From SSF53 sp036170535 (GTDB taxonomy: Bacteria; Spirochaetota; Leptospiria; Leptospirales; Leptonemataceae), in assembly GCA_036170535.1 (NCBI GenBank), contig JAVHPJ010000243.1, positions 1 through 64,000 of the forward strand: a stretch of DNA of 64,000 nucleotides. The letters are read 5' to 3'. The translations under genes and the position numbers were made by a program. How positions within the stretch are numbered: position 1 is the first letter of the stretch; every line of letters begins with the position of its first letter. Shown here one piece after another: positions 17,901 to 26,395 of this stretch. The notes beneath the pieces were generated by a model. That model worked only from the letters and a program-made list of their open reading frames with translations, searched no databases and was not told where the DNA came from.

Positions 17901-18369
17901 TTTTGAGCAGAGCGCGAATAACGACGAAATCCGCCGCCGACTGCCGGATATGTATCGCAATTGGGCGGAAGCGCGACGCATGCGTTTTGAGCTGCTGATA
18001 GACGAACGTGCGCGGGACCCGGCGGCGCTGCGTTATGCGTGCGCCCTGTCGGGCTTCGGCTGCTTTCGAATTTTGCGTCCCGAATCCGGCTGGCATATTT
18101 TTGAAGTGGCCGCCGACGACCGTTCGGTGCAACGGCAGCGGGCGCGAGTGCGGGTGCTCGCACAATCTGAAGCTCCCGATCCGGAGCGCATTCGCGCCCG
18201 CGCTGCGATTCAGGCTCTGGCGGCGCTAGCGGACGAGGCGAGCGGCGCAGACCCGGTGCGACGTTATCGGTTGAGCGCGGCGCCGCTGATCCGTGATTCT
18301 GCGCGTAACTATCGCACCGGGCGCCTGGATCGCGTACTCGCTGGCGATTTTGATCTCTTTGGCGATTAA
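14950..18369 (+). CDS. Membrane-anchored double AAA+ (ClpA/B-like) protein with C-terminal release-factor-like domain
   Basis: The protein has 1139 aa and a GTG start. Residues 3-21 form one transmembrane segment (TLQAIFVGIVCFLLGVLATRAW). Residues ~60-280 are helical and unknown. A first AAA+ domain has Walker A GPPGCGKTS (about 303), but its Walker B place reads VLWYVPNFQDL without the D-E pair. A second, intact Clp-type domain has GPTGSGKTE (about 572), VVLLDEFEKAH (about 637), LTSNLGA, EFINRIDR (arginine finger) and LGARPLRRAIE (sensor 2). The ClpB middle coiled coil and Clp N-domain are absent. Residues ~978-1075 match the PCRF domain of release factors (DMYRNWAEARRMRFELL, GCFRILRPESGWHIFEV). 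Residues ~1105-1135 match the release-factor C-terminus (LIRDSARNYRTGRLDRVLAG). The GGQ domain is missing. Its role is unknown; ribosome-linked remodelling is my inference. Confidence 0.85.
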   Translation: MTLQAIFVGIVCFLLGVLATRAWRDWPERRKTRRLLRALRDDSLGFQTPAAAVATTRAPETSADPQDAVPRILQIAGALKDDFESGPHPRILLLNESFLRGARLLASDAFQTDALFGYIAGEQPVLACMSLYALELREDFVAAEALLAQTRDSYAWKLYFLLRTVHKKSAAPALGRALLELQAWWSENALYREIVSEFAREEARRPGPAGFHGALSHAPLDRIEAAEKMLRALALPELQPLINEIDEFRRVRVDRAFLSSIGRLWGEDDFAVPVFAHPAHDAALQQIQACYSADPLRPALISGPPGCGKTSVVRGVAREMAARGWTIFEATASDVQAGQQYIGQIEERVQQLLRHLSSERKVLWYVPNFQDLAHAAKHRYNPVSLLDMLLPALESGAIVAIGEITDSAEERLLQERPRVRTITERIRLQPLEDIQSLELGRVWANSLHSQCPLSDQIIREALQYSKQYLGERQQPGALFDFLKITLNRKLSGGALAPVASEDLLQTLAQLTGLPAEILDDRQSLNIEDLRRRFHARVIGQQEAVECLVERVAMIKAGLTDAARPYGVFLFVGPTGSGKTEITKALAEFLFGAPERMIRLDMSEFQTPDSLDRLVGDGEPGRSDALVNRIRKQPFSVVLLDEFEKAHPNVYDLFLQIFDDGRLTDKRGVSADFRHAIIVLTSNLGATIARGPGIGFGSEGAQFSPGGVERAVNAAFRREFINRIDRVVVFRPLSRGVMRDILHRELQLALARRGFLSRGWETEWDDSAVEFLLERGFTVDLGARPLRRAIERYLLSPLALTMVNHQAPSGRQFLFVRGGAEKLHVDFVDPDAADAPGESAAPDAEELADGHSLRRILLQATGTREERELLEAGLVRLEDWTQTEDWRREKLELMSDAGAVAFWERPDRYRILGRIELMDRVENALQTARSLARRLAGEPDRRNARAAQRHSPDLARRLARLLYLLEETRLSLNENLASDALLVIDFEQSANNDEIRRRLPDMYRNWAEARRMRFELLIDERARDPAALRYACALSGFGCFRILRPESGWHIFEVAADDRSVQRQRARVRVLAQSEAPDPERIRARAAIQALAALADEASGADPVRRYRLSAAPLIRDSARNYRTGRLDRVLAGDFDLFGD

Positions 18370-18500
18370 CGCGGCCGGTATTCTCCGGAAGCGCATTGCG
18401 TAATTGTACGCAAGACATCCGCGCCGCCTCCGATTGCCCAACAGCCGCCCGGCGTGATAATAGTTGACCGGCGCACAATTTCGGCGCCGCAATAGCGCAA

Positions 18501-19778
18501 ATGACGGAAGAATCCCTTCGTGTTCCGAATCTGGGCGAAGCGCAATTTGATTCGCCGTTGCAAATAGACCGCTGGATTGCTGACAACGAACGCGTGCTGA
18601 TCGACGGAGTGATCGATCGGGCCGGCGCGCCGCATTCCCAGCTTGCTTTCGAAAACGCCGGCCCGCGCCGCAAAATCTTCTTCGATCCCGCCCGGACTGA
18701 CGCGGCGGTCGTAACCTGCGGAGGATTATGTCCGGGCCTGAATAATGTAATTCAGAGCATTGTGCGCATGCTCTTGCTGCAGTACGGTCTGCGGCGCGTG
18801 TACGGCGCGCTTTACGGCTACGAAGGACTGATTCCCAATCCGGACCGGCCGCTGCTGACTCTCACGCCCGATAGCGTCGCCGATATACATACGCGCGGCG
18901 GAACAATGCTCGGTTCTTCGCGCGGCAATCAGGACCCGGCCAGAATGGTCGACTTTCTGGTTAAGAATGAAATATCAATTTTGTTTACGATTGGCGGCGA
19001 TGGCACCATGCGCGGAGCCCAGGCCATTTTTGAAGAAATCTCGCGACGCAACCTGAAAATCGCCGTGGTGGCCGTTCCGAAAACCATCGACAACGATATC
19101 TGTTATGTTTATCGCACGTTCGGCTTTACCACTGCGGTGGCGGAAGCCACGCGGGCCCTGAGCGGCGCGCACGCGGAGGCGAAAGGCGCCTACAACGGCA
19201 TCTCCCTTGTAAAGGTTATGGGTCGCGACTCGGGGTTTATCGCAAGTTACGCCGCGCTCGCCTCGAGCGAGGTGAATTTCTGTCTGATACCCGAAGCTCC
19301 GTTTCGATTGCACGGGGCGGGCGGGCTGCTTGATCGGCTGCATGAACGCTTGATGGCGAAACACCACGCGGTGGCGCTCGTCGCAGAAGGCGCGGGTCAG
19401 GAATATGCAACCCGACCCGGCGAAGTCGACGCCTCCGGCAACGTGAAAAACGGCGACATCGGGCTATTCTTAAAAGACGCAATAAGCGCCCACTTTCGCA
19501 AGATCGGCTTTCCCATCACCCTGAAGTACATTGATCCGAGTTATTTGATCCGCAGCGCGCCAGCGGCGCCCGAGGATGCGGTATTTTGCATCATGCTCGC
19601 GCAAAACGCGGTGCATGCGGCCATGGCGGGCAAGACCGGCTGTCTGGTTGGATTCTGGAATTCGTATTTCACATTCACGCCGCTCGCACTGGTCGCGGGC
19701 AAGCGGCGCAAGGTGGAACCGGACGGATACCTCTGGTCGATGGTGCGCGAGTCGACGGGGCAGCCGGACCTGAGCTAG
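18501..19778 (+). CDS. pfkA: 6-phosphofructokinase, ATP-type residue pattern
   Basis: It phosphorylates fructose-6-phosphate in glycolysis. The 425-aa chain belongs to the long, plant- and spirochaete-like branch of the PFK family. CGGLCPGLN (residues ~73-81) starts the nucleotide site, followed by LGSSRG, TIGGDGTMRGA, VPKTIDNDI and KVMGRDSGFIA. In this family GGDG points to ATP use, while the lysine in PKTIDND is shared with PPi enzymes. The G-plus-K pair is what the plant, trypanosome and some spirochaete ATP enzymes show. Assignment to ATP is therefore likely but not proved. It follows the AAA+ gene by 131 bp and is convergent with the next gene. A weak 6-bp-stem hairpin covers the junction (19791-19810). 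Confidence 0.88.
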   Translation: MTEESLRVPNLGEAQFDSPLQIDRWIADNERVLIDGVIDRAGAPHSQLAFENAGPRRKIFFDPARTDAAVVTCGGLCPGLNNVIQSIVRMLLLQYGLRRVYGALYGYEGLIPNPDRPLLTLTPDSVADIHTRGGTMLGSSRGNQDPARMVDFLVKNEISILFTIGGDGTMRGAQAIFEEISRRNLKIAVVAVPKTIDNDICYVYRTFGFTTAVAEATRALSGAHAEAKGAYNGISLVKVMGRDSGFIASYAALASSEVNFCLIPEAPFRLHGAGGLLDRLHERLMAKHHAVALVAEGAGQEYATRPGEVDASGNVKNGDIGLFLKDAISAHFRKIGFPITLKYIDPSYLIRSAPAAPEDAVFCIMLAQNAVHAAMAGKTGCLVGFWNSYFTFTPLALVAGKRRKVEPDGYLWSMVRESTGQPDLS

Positions 19779-19803
19779 TCCGACCTCCTCGCGCTGCGAA
19801 ACA

Positions 19804-20877
19804 TCAGCGCGGCTTCAGTTCCACGCTGATCGTAAAGTCGCCGGACGTTACGCCCGCCGGACCCGCCACGCCAATCAGAATTGTGTAGGGGTTCTGAATC
19901 GCAATAAAGTCAAGGGCCTCTTCCACGCCCGGGTCGCCGCCGCTCGAAGCGTAGCTCGCGTCGCATACGCCGGCATGAATATTCGGCGGCATGGTCGTCG
20001 CATCGTTCGCCGAAAGGCGGATTCCATAGATGCTTAGATCGAGGTCGGGTCGGGAGGGGCGAACGACAATCTTCATTTGCGAATTCGCCGGCAAGGCCGC
20101 TCGAAAAAACACATGTTTGCCGCGAAAGGCCGGATTGTGATGCGAAGGAAAGCAAGCCAATTGACTGGTGTTCGCCCAATCGAGGGGCAGAATATATCCG
20201 CCATCCAGCCGACTGTTTACCGTCGCCGTTTGGCCGCTGACGGTCGGGATTATCTGGGAGCGCATGCCGGTCGGCGCCGTCGGTTCGGCGGCGGCTGTTT
20301 TCAGATCTACGCTTAAGCTATAGCGACCGGAAGTTACGCCCGCCGGACCCGCCACAACTATGACTACATTGTAGCCGTTTGCAATGGCATTTAACTCCAC
20401 TTCCTGGGAGCCGCCGGGATTCGGCTGTCCGTAATTCTCGCTCGACTCGCAGGTGGTGACGCCGGTGATATTGGGCGGCAGCGTCGAAAAGTCGCTGGTT
20501 CCCAGAATGTACGCGTAGAGATTCACATCCACGCCCGCCTCAGGCTGCACCTTGATCTTCATGACCGAGCGGGGCGGAATCGCTGTGCCGTAAAACACGT
20601 GCGCGCCGCGATAACTCTCAAAAACGGTCGTAGGAAAACAAGCCACGCTTGAACTCGTCGCCCACGCGAGGTCCGCAACCGGCGCGCCGCGCCGGAGGTC
20701 CCCCCGGACGGTGGTAACGGCATTCGAACGCGCATTGATGCGCTGGACTCCGCGCGGCCAGTTTTGCGCCAGAAGCCACTGCTGACTTGCGACAAAAATC
20801 AAAAGCAGGCCGACCGAGAGCAGGAGTCTGTGCGAACGCAGCAGACTGAAGATGAATGGATGTTTATGCGGCGCCAT
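19804..20877 (-). CDS. Secreted protein with two tandem PPC-like beta domains
   Basis: The product has 357 aa. An N-terminal signal (LLLSVGLLLIFVASQQWLLAQ) with a likely cut after LAQ is followed by two copies of a ~140-residue domain. Copy one runs from about residue 55 to 190 and copy two from about 215 to 355. Each has ACFP, then HVFY or HVFF, an M-K-I-x-V-x-P strand, LPPNI or MPPNI, a cysteine, and an almost identical end: VVAGPAGVTSGRYSLSVDL and GVAGPAGVTSGDFTISVEL. The layout resembles bacterial pre-peptidase C-terminal (PPC) domains, which are secreted carbohydrate- or protein-binding modules. CAGGAG precedes the ATG at 20877. No catalytic domain is attached. The function is unknown. 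Confidence 0.65.
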   Translation of the reverse strand: MAPHKHPFIFSLLRSHRLLLSVGLLLIFVASQQWLLAQNWPRGVQRINARSNAVTTVRGDLRRGAPVADLAWATSSSVACFPTTVFESYRGAHVFYGTAIPPRSVMKIKVQPEAGVDVNLYAYILGTSDFSTLPPNITGVTTCESSENYGQPNPGGSQEVELNAIANGYNVVIVVAGPAGVTSGRYSLSVDLKTAAAEPTAPTGMRSQIIPTVSGQTATVNSRLDGGYILPLDWANTSQLACFPSHHNPAFRGKHVFFRAALPANSQMKIVVRPSRPDLDLSIYGIRLSANDATTMPPNIHAGVCDASYASSGGDPGVEEALDFIAIQNPYTILIGVAGPAGVTSGDFTISVELKPR

Positions 20878-20942
20878 GTTCGCTCCTGGAAAGGGAGCCC
20901 GATGTGCGCCCGCGCCGTTTCAGAGGGCAATCCTTTTCCGGG

Positions 20943-21848
20943 TCAGGCGGGGCTGGCGTTAATTCTTTCGAGCGCGAGTATCAGCGCCTGGGTGCCGCTG
21001 CGGCCTTCGCCCTGGGCCTTGAGCGCGATGTAGAGCTGACGCACCAGCGCCAGCCCCGGCAGAGCCAGGTTCATACGATCGGCTTCTTCCAGCGCGATGC
21101 CCATATCCTTTACAAAGTGCTCCACAAAAAAACCGGGCGCAAAGTCCCGTCGCAAAATGCGCGGCCCCAGCTGGTTGACCGACCATGACGCGCCCGCTCC
21201 TGCGCCGATCAGGTTCAGGGTCTTCTCCATATCAAGGCCGGCGCGGCTGGCAAATAGCAGCGCCTCGCACGCGCCAATCATGTTGCCGGCTACAAGGATT
21301 TGGTTGGCCAGCTTGGTTTGCTGACCGGCGCCGGCTGCGCCGACGAATTCAATAGTTTGCCCCAACTCACGAAAGAGCGGCAAGGCCTGAGCGAAAACTG
21401 CCGCATCGCCGCCCGCCATGATCGACAGTGATCCGTTGCGGGCCCCGGGTTCGCCGCCGGAAACCGGAGCGTCCAGGAAGCCGGCGTCCTGCCGTGCGAA
21501 GGCCAGCGAGAGGCTCCGCGCCAGCGAGGGGCGCGTGGAAGTCATGTCGACAGCGAAGCGAAAGTCCGGATGCAGGGCGGACATAATGCCGCCGTCGCCC
21601 AGATACGCCTGCTCGACGTCTTCCGGCAGGCCGAGCATGGTAAAACACGCCTCCGCATGGCGTACCGCGGCCGCCGGCGACGCCGCCCAGAAGGCGCCAG
21701 CCTGCAGCAGCGCTTCCGTCTTCGCGCGGGTGCGCGAATGTACGTAGAGCTCGTGTCCCGCCCTTTGCAGGCGCGCCGCCATGGCGCCGCCCATCACTCC
21801 TGTGCCTATCCACGCAATCCGCAAAACTGAATCGCGACCCTGCCGCAT
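20943..21848 (-). CDS. NAD(P)-binding beta-hydroxyacid dehydrogenase family protein
   Basis: This 301-aa protein belongs to the 3-hydroxyisobutyrate / tartronate semialdehyde / glyoxylate reductase family. The Rossmann motif IAWIGTGVMGGAMAARLQRAGH is at residues ~10-31. FLDAPVSGGEPGARNGSLSIM is the substrate-site strand. The catalytic lysine lies in GQQTKLANQI near residue 175. The C-terminal helical domain contains DFAPGFFVEHFVKDMGIAL. ARNGSLSIMAGG and the KD pair are typical of members acting on small hydroxyacids. The exact substrate cannot be read from sequence. It is transcribed in the same direction as the downstream two-domain secreted protein, 65 bp away, so they may share a transcript. 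Confidence 0.82.
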   Translation of the reverse strand: MRQGRDSVLRIAWIGTGVMGGAMAARLQRAGHELYVHSRTRAKTEALLQAGAFWAASPAAAVRHAEACFTMLGLPEDVEQAYLGDGGIMSALHPDFRFAVDMTSTRPSLARSLSLAFARQDAGFLDAPVSGGEPGARNGSLSIMAGGDAAVFAQALPLFRELGQTIEFVGAAGAGQQTKLANQILVAGNMIGACEALLFASRAGLDMEKTLNLIGAGAGASWSVNQLGPRILRRDFAPGFFVEHFVKDMGIALEEADRMNLALPGLALVRQLYIALKAQGEGRSGTQALILALERINASPA

Positions 21849-21982
21849 GCAACGCGCACGCGCAAATCATTTTGCCCGCGCTCTGCGTCGGAAAGTTAGA
21901 GATTTCAGTTAGCAAAAGGCCCAGGCTTTCCGGGCTTGTTTTCGTCCAATCATTGGATCGTCTCGCAGTGAACACAGCTCTC

Positions 21983-22909
21983 ATGACGCAAATTGAAGCC
22001 GAAGCCGGGCCGCGCACGCCCGCGACCGTTGCCGAGGATCTCGTAAAGACGATCCGTTTGCTGGCCAGCACCGGGCGGCGACTTTTTATCCAGCACCTCT
22101 ACGATCCCCTGGACTTTCACGGATGGAAGCGTCGCCCGACTAACGAAACAGTTCGACGACTTATGGAGCACATCGATCGCGTGGTCGTGCAGAGCGCTGC
22201 GGTGCATACGGCCGGCCCGCTCGCACGCCGGCTGGTCTCGGCGGCGATGAACGATACGCTTTCCGCCGTAGGGGACGCCTCTATCTTCTTTCTCGAACGT
22301 ATGCAACGGCACGCGCGCGTCGCCGCCGCGCCGGAAGCGGCCGAGTTTCTGAATGCCGTACAAAAGCCGCTGAACGAGTTTCGCGATCTGCACCAGCGCC
22401 GCAGCGAGCAGCTTTTTGCCGCCGGCCTGGAGTCGCTGACGACCGACGACCTGCGCGAAGCCTTTGCGCCCGTGCAGCTCGGTCGCACCGGGGAGAAAGT
22501 CGAACTGCAACGCCAGGCGGTGAATCTCTTTCAAAAAATCGTCATTGCCAGCAAGAACGAAGACTTTGATCGCTGCCGCAAGTTGATTGCGCGTTACCTG
22601 ATTCAGTACGGGGATCAGGAGACGAATAATCGCGAAGAAGTCGATCGTCTGATTGACGCGCTGGGCCGGCGGAGCACAGGCTTCCGCAAGAGCCTTGAGG
22701 ATGGAATCGCCATCAATCTCTTTTACGAAATTCAGCACAGCATCGTCGCAAGCGATTTGCGGCTGACTATCAGGGGAATCCGTAAATACGCCCATATCTT
22801 TCAGGGCGAGCCGGCCGTGCGTTATTTTCACGAGATTGACGCGCTGGAACAACGCTTGTACGATCTGATCACCCGCAAGGATATGTGGAAAGAACTGAAA
22901 AACAGCTGA
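21983..22909 (+). CDS. Unknown all-helical protein
   Basis: I do not recognise this ~308-aa protein. It has no signal peptide, transmembrane segment or known motif. It is rich in charged helices, and its last half (for example FDRCRKLIARYLIQYGDQ and a C-terminal LEQRLYDLITRKDMWKEL) suggests a helical bundle. I chose the ATG at 21983. A GTG at 21968 or an earlier start in the same open frame (from 21872) is possible, and there is no clear ribosome-binding site. It is divergent from the dehydrogenase gene. The STAS antagonist follows 65 bp downstream, so it could belong to the partner-switching signalling block, but nothing in the sequence shows that. Confidence 0.55.
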   Translation: MTQIEAEAGPRTPATVAEDLVKTIRLLASTGRRLFIQHLYDPLDFHGWKRRPTNETVRRLMEHIDRVVVQSAAVHTAGPLARRLVSAAMNDTLSAVGDASIFFLERMQRHARVAAAPEAAEFLNAVQKPLNEFRDLHQRRSEQLFAAGLESLTTDDLREAFAPVQLGRTGEKVELQRQAVNLFQKIVIASKNEDFDRCRKLIARYLIQYGDQETNNREEVDRLIDALGRRSTGFRKSLEDGIAINLFYEIQHSIVASDLRLTIRGIRKYAHIFQGEPAVRYFHEIDALEQRLYDLITRKDMWKELKNS

Positions 22910-22974
22910 GCGACGCCGGACCAGCCATGCTTGCCCGGGGAAATTATCGATGAACTACGACAGGATGTGCTCAC

Positions 22975-23322
22975 ATGGCGGACTCTGAAATTACACTATC
23001 GCGCGCCGATATCGGCGAGGTCAGCGTGCTCAAGGTTGCGGGCAAGTTGGATGCAAAGACCGCCCCGAAATTGGGCGAAGAACTCAAAGCTCTGATTGCA
23101 TCCGGCCGGAGTCGCATCGTTGCCGATCTGGCCGGCGTAACTTATATCGCTTCGGCCGGAGTGGGAACGCTCAAGGCCAGTTTGATCGACGCGAAAAAAA
23201 ACGGGGGCGATCTGAAACTGGCGGCCCTGCGCGCGGAAGTGAAAGACGTATTCGACGTGTTAGGTTTTACCAAGCTCTTTGCGATCTTGCCCAGTGCAGA
23301 AGCGGCGGCAAAAGGTTTCTGA
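22975..23322 (+). CDS. STAS-domain anti-sigma factor antagonist
   Basis: This 115-aa single-domain protein fits the SpoIIAA/RsbV family, which binds an RsbW-type kinase when its serine is unphosphorylated. The regulatory strand-loop YIASAGVGTLKASL (about residues 58-71) contains the conserved serine in A-S-A-G. EVSVLKVAGKLDAKTAPKL at the start is the typical first strand and helix. The chosen ATG follows CAGGATG. It is the first gene of a compact STAS - RsbW - RsbU set whose spacing is 3 bp and then a 4-bp overlap, so all three should be made together. The matching sigma factor or other target is not visible here. Confidence 0.9.
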   Translation: MADSEITLSRADIGEVSVLKVAGKLDAKTAPKLGEELKALIASGRSRIVADLAGVTYIASAGVGTLKASLIDAKKNGGDLKLAALRAEVKDVFDVLGFTKLFAILPSAEAAAKGF

Positions 23323-23325
23323 GCC

Positions 23326-23739
23326 ATGCGCACGATCACGGTGCAAAGCGAGCTCGGCGAGCTTTCCCGCGTGCGAAGCGAAGTGGAATCTTACATTAAA
23401 GACGCGTTTGACTCCATTGAGACAAATCGTATCGTGCTTTCCGTAGACGAAGCGCTCGCAAACATAATTGAACACGCTTATGGTCAGGCCAACGCCGCGC
23501 CTATTGAGGTGGAAATGGATTTGCGCGCAGACCGCGTAGTTTTTCGTTTGCTCGACCGCGCGCCCTTGTTTGACCCGACTGAACTGCCGCCGCCCGATCT
23601 CGACAAGATTGCACGATCCAATCACGCTGGCGGCCTGGGAGTGTTTCTGTACACCACGCTTATGGAAGCGAGTCACGCCCCGCGTGAAGGCGGCGGAAAC
23701 GCGCTTACTCTTGAGAAACTTCGGACGGCCGGCCGATGA
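23326..23739 (+). CDS. RsbW-like anti-sigma factor serine kinase
   Basis: This 137-aa protein is a small GHKL ATPase of the SpoIIAB/RsbW type that phosphorylates a STAS partner and sequesters its target. The N-box is in VLSVDEALANIIEHAYGQ (about residues 39-56). The G1-like motif is VFRLLDRAPLFDP, and the glycine-rich lid is SNHAGGLGVFLYTTLMEA. It lies 3 bp after the STAS gene, and its stop overlaps the ATG of the RsbU-like phosphatase (ATGA). This gives the usual order antagonist, kinase, phosphatase. A second protein of the same family is encoded at 47,020-47,655. Confidence 0.88.
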   Translation: MRTITVQSELGELSRVRSEVESYIKDAFDSIETNRIVLSVDEALANIIEHAYGQANAAPIEVEMDLRADRVVFRLLDRAPLFDPTELPPPDLDKIARSNHAGGLGVFLYTTLMEASHAPREGGGNALTLEKLRTAGR

Positions 23740-26336
23740 GCGCCCTGCTACATCGACTCCGACCCGGTTTGCGCGGCAAGCTCGCCTGGTTCGTGGGCCT
23801 TACGCTCGCGGCGCTGATCAGCGTGATTCTTGCCGTTACAATCAAGCAGCAAGAAGACGCCATGGGGGACCTCACACTACGGGAAGTTACGCGCTATCTT
23901 TCGCCGGTCGAGGCGCTCACGCTCGAAATCGACCAAACTGCCGAAAACTTGATTCGCGTGGAAGCGCTGCGCATCCAGATTGAACGTCGCGCGCAGGCAG
24001 GGCCGCCCCGCGGCGACTATTACGCGACCTATTTTGCGCGGGACGCGCTGGAAGGCGCCGATGCTATCTTTCGCGAATCGATTCGCGCGAGCGAATCCGG
24101 CGACTCGATCGATGAGGCTCGCTACGGGTACCTGAAAAACCTGGCTCGCGGACTGGCCGTAACGCCGGCGCGCAGCAGCCCCTACGCCATGCGTCGCAAG
24201 GAGCTGGAAGAGTCGCTCAGCGCCGCGGTGGAATACAACAACCGCATTGAGCTTGCATTTCGCGGCCTCGATTTGCGGCGTTATCGCGCAGAGTCGATCA
24301 ACGTGTATCGCTGGCCGCGCTTTGACACGGCGCTCTTGCTGCCGCCCACGGAGCGCCGCGCCGCCCCGATCAATGATTTTCTGTGGGGACGCGAAGCCGC
24401 TCTCAAGTCAGCGATGGACGCCATCTACACTCCCTACTACGACGGCCAACGTCCGCTGATCGAACCGCAACAGACTCAGGCTTCCGTCGCGGGAAAAAAC
24501 TATCTGTTGGTTTCACGCACGCTCTTCCGGAATCCAGAGGTAAGCGAGCGCGCTCTCGCCGTGCAAAATGCATTGCAGGCGGAGCCGGCCTGGCGGCGTT
24601 ACGCTCAAGAGGAGCTGCGCTTTACGCGACAATTCGCCGATCTGGCGGACACAATTCGCGCGCGCTTGAAGATCTTAAAAGCGGCGACGCCGTCCATTCC
24701 GCCGTACGCCGACGCGGAACTGCGCGAGCTGTTTGCTGCGTATGCGCATAGAACCGACGAACGACGCGCGCTGCTGGACGAGTTTCGCCTGGCGACGATA
24801 GAAAAACAGGATCCCAAGTTCAGCGCGCTGCTCGAAGAATTGCGCGCTCTCCGGCGCGAACTGGCCGGGCTTAATCGACGCGAGAACGCGGCGCGCGTAG
24901 ATCAAATTGCTACGCGCATTGGCGAAATCAAACAGGCGATACCGGACGCGGAATTCAACGCGGAAGAGCGTTTCGCCGACGCCTTTGAGTTTTTGCGCGA
25001 CGCGGCTCTGTACCGCGCCGCGTTGATTCCATACCGCGCCGATCAGGGCGCTTACGAGTCCTATGTGCGCGCCGCAGGCGATCGACGCGACTGGCAGGCG
25101 CGTTGGAAATACCTGCGCGAATGGATTTTATCCGGTCGTGCGGAAACGGCCATAAATACGCGGCGCGCTGGCTGGGCGCTGCCCGCGCTCACCCGCGAAG
25201 AAGCGCAGGAACTCCTGTTTGAGCTCGACTCTACGCCCGCCCAGGCGCTCGCCGAGCGCCTCCTGTTTGAAAACACCGCCGGCTTTACGCGCATACTCGT
25301 GGATCCGTCCGACTACGAACGACAGTTGTACAGCGAACGTTCGCGCTTTGTGGATGTTGCCGTAGCAATCGGCGTGCGCATTTTCTTTCTCGCCTTTTTG
25401 ACATCCGGATTTCTGGCGGGCGCCATCCGGCAGATCATAGCGGGCGCGGCCCGCGTGGGACACGGCGATCTGAGCGTTAAATTCGCTTACAAGGGCCGCG
25501 ATGAACTGGGCGATCTGGCGCAGGCGCTGAACTCGATGGTCTCGGATCTCAAGGATCGCGAAGAGCTGCGCGGCGAGCTGACCGCCGCGGAGGAAATCCA
25601 GAAACGTCTGATTCCGGACTCTCCGCCGGCGGGCTTTGACGAGGAGCTTTCCTTCGGCGCCTTTTACAAAGCGATGCACGGCGTCGGCGGCGACTACTTT
25701 GATTATGTTTCGGCCGGTCCGCGAGAGTTCGTGTTTTGCGTGGCCGACGTTTCCAATCACGGCGTAGGTCCGGCGATTGTCATGACGCTCATGCGCTCAC
25801 AGTTGCACGCCATTGTCCGGCGCGGCGAACGTAATCCCATGCAGATCGTCCTGGAGTTAAATGAGCGCGCGTATCTGGATACGCCGGAGAATATTTTTAT
25901 TACGCTGTTTCTCGGCGTCTACAACGCGGACGCAGGAGTCATTCGCTACGTCTCCTGCGGGCATACGCCGGCGTTCATCGTAAACTACAAAGATGGCGCA
26001 GTGACCGCCCTGCCGACCGGCGGTTTGCCCATCGGCGCCGTAGATAACGATATGTTTCGGGAACTGGTTGCGCCGGCTGAACGCCGGCTCGCTCCGGGCG
26101 ATTTGTTTTTTCAATACACCGACGGCGTCACGGAGGCGATGAATGCAGCTGACGAACAGTTTGGCGAGGCGCGTCTGAAGAGTCTGCTCGGCGAGCTGTA
26201 TCGCAAAAAACCGGCCGTACTTGTGCAATCGATTGCGGAAGCGGTCCAGGCCTTCAGCGGCAAACGCGTCCTGGGCGAAGGCCCCACTGATCTGAACGAT
26301 GATATCGCGATGCTCGCTTTCCGGCGTTTGCGCTGA
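23736..26336 (+). CDS. RsbU/SpoIIE-type PP2C phosphatase with extracytoplasmic sensor and HAMP
   Basis: The 866-aa protein has transmembrane segments at about residues 20-42 and 539-562 around a ~500-residue, mostly helical sensor region with no recognised fold. HAMP is at about 563-615 (GHGDLSVKFAYKGRDELGD), followed by a coiled linker AEEIQKRL and the PP2C domain from ~630. Metal-binding motifs are intact: VGGDYFD, VADVSNHGVGPA, YTDGVTEA and NDDIAML. It should dephosphorylate the STAS antagonist when the sensor is activated and so release the RsbW target. The start overlaps the kinase stop by 4 bp. The long region outside the membrane is the likely input point, but its ligand is unknown. 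Confidence 0.9.
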   Translation: MSALLHRLRPGLRGKLAWFVGLTLAALISVILAVTIKQQEDAMGDLTLREVTRYLSPVEALTLEIDQTAENLIRVEALRIQIERRAQAGPPRGDYYATYFARDALEGADAIFRESIRASESGDSIDEARYGYLKNLARGLAVTPARSSPYAMRRKELEESLSAAVEYNNRIELAFRGLDLRRYRAESINVYRWPRFDTALLLPPTERRAAPINDFLWGREAALKSAMDAIYTPYYDGQRPLIEPQQTQASVAGKNYLLVSRTLFRNPEVSERALAVQNALQAEPAWRRYAQEELRFTRQFADLADTIRARLKILKAATPSIPPYADAELRELFAAYAHRTDERRALLDEFRLATIEKQDPKFSALLEELRALRRELAGLNRRENAARVDQIATRIGEIKQAIPDAEFNAEERFADAFEFLRDAALYRAALIPYRADQGAYESYVRAAGDRRDWQARWKYLREWILSGRAETAINTRRAGWALPALTREEAQELLFELDSTPAQALAERLLFENTAGFTRILVDPSDYERQLYSERSRFVDVAVAIGVRIFFLAFLTSGFLAGAIRQIIAGAARVGHGDLSVKFAYKGRDELGDLAQALNSMVSDLKDREELRGELTAAEEIQKRLIPDSPPAGFDEELSFGAFYKAMHGVGGDYFDYVSAGPREFVFCVADVSNHGVGPAIVMTLMRSQLHAIVRRGERNPMQIVLELNERAYLDTPENIFITLFLGVYNADAGVIRYVSCGHTPAFIVNYKDGAVTALPTGGLPIGAVDNDMFRELVAPAERRLAPGDLFFQYTDGVTEAMNAADEQFGEARLKSLLGELYRKKPAVLVQSIAEAVQAFSGKRVLGEGPTDLNDDIAMLAFRRLR

Positions 26337-26395
26337 GCGACGCCCCGACGGAACAATGCAGTCGACGTCCGGCGCCGGATTACATTTATTGTTGC

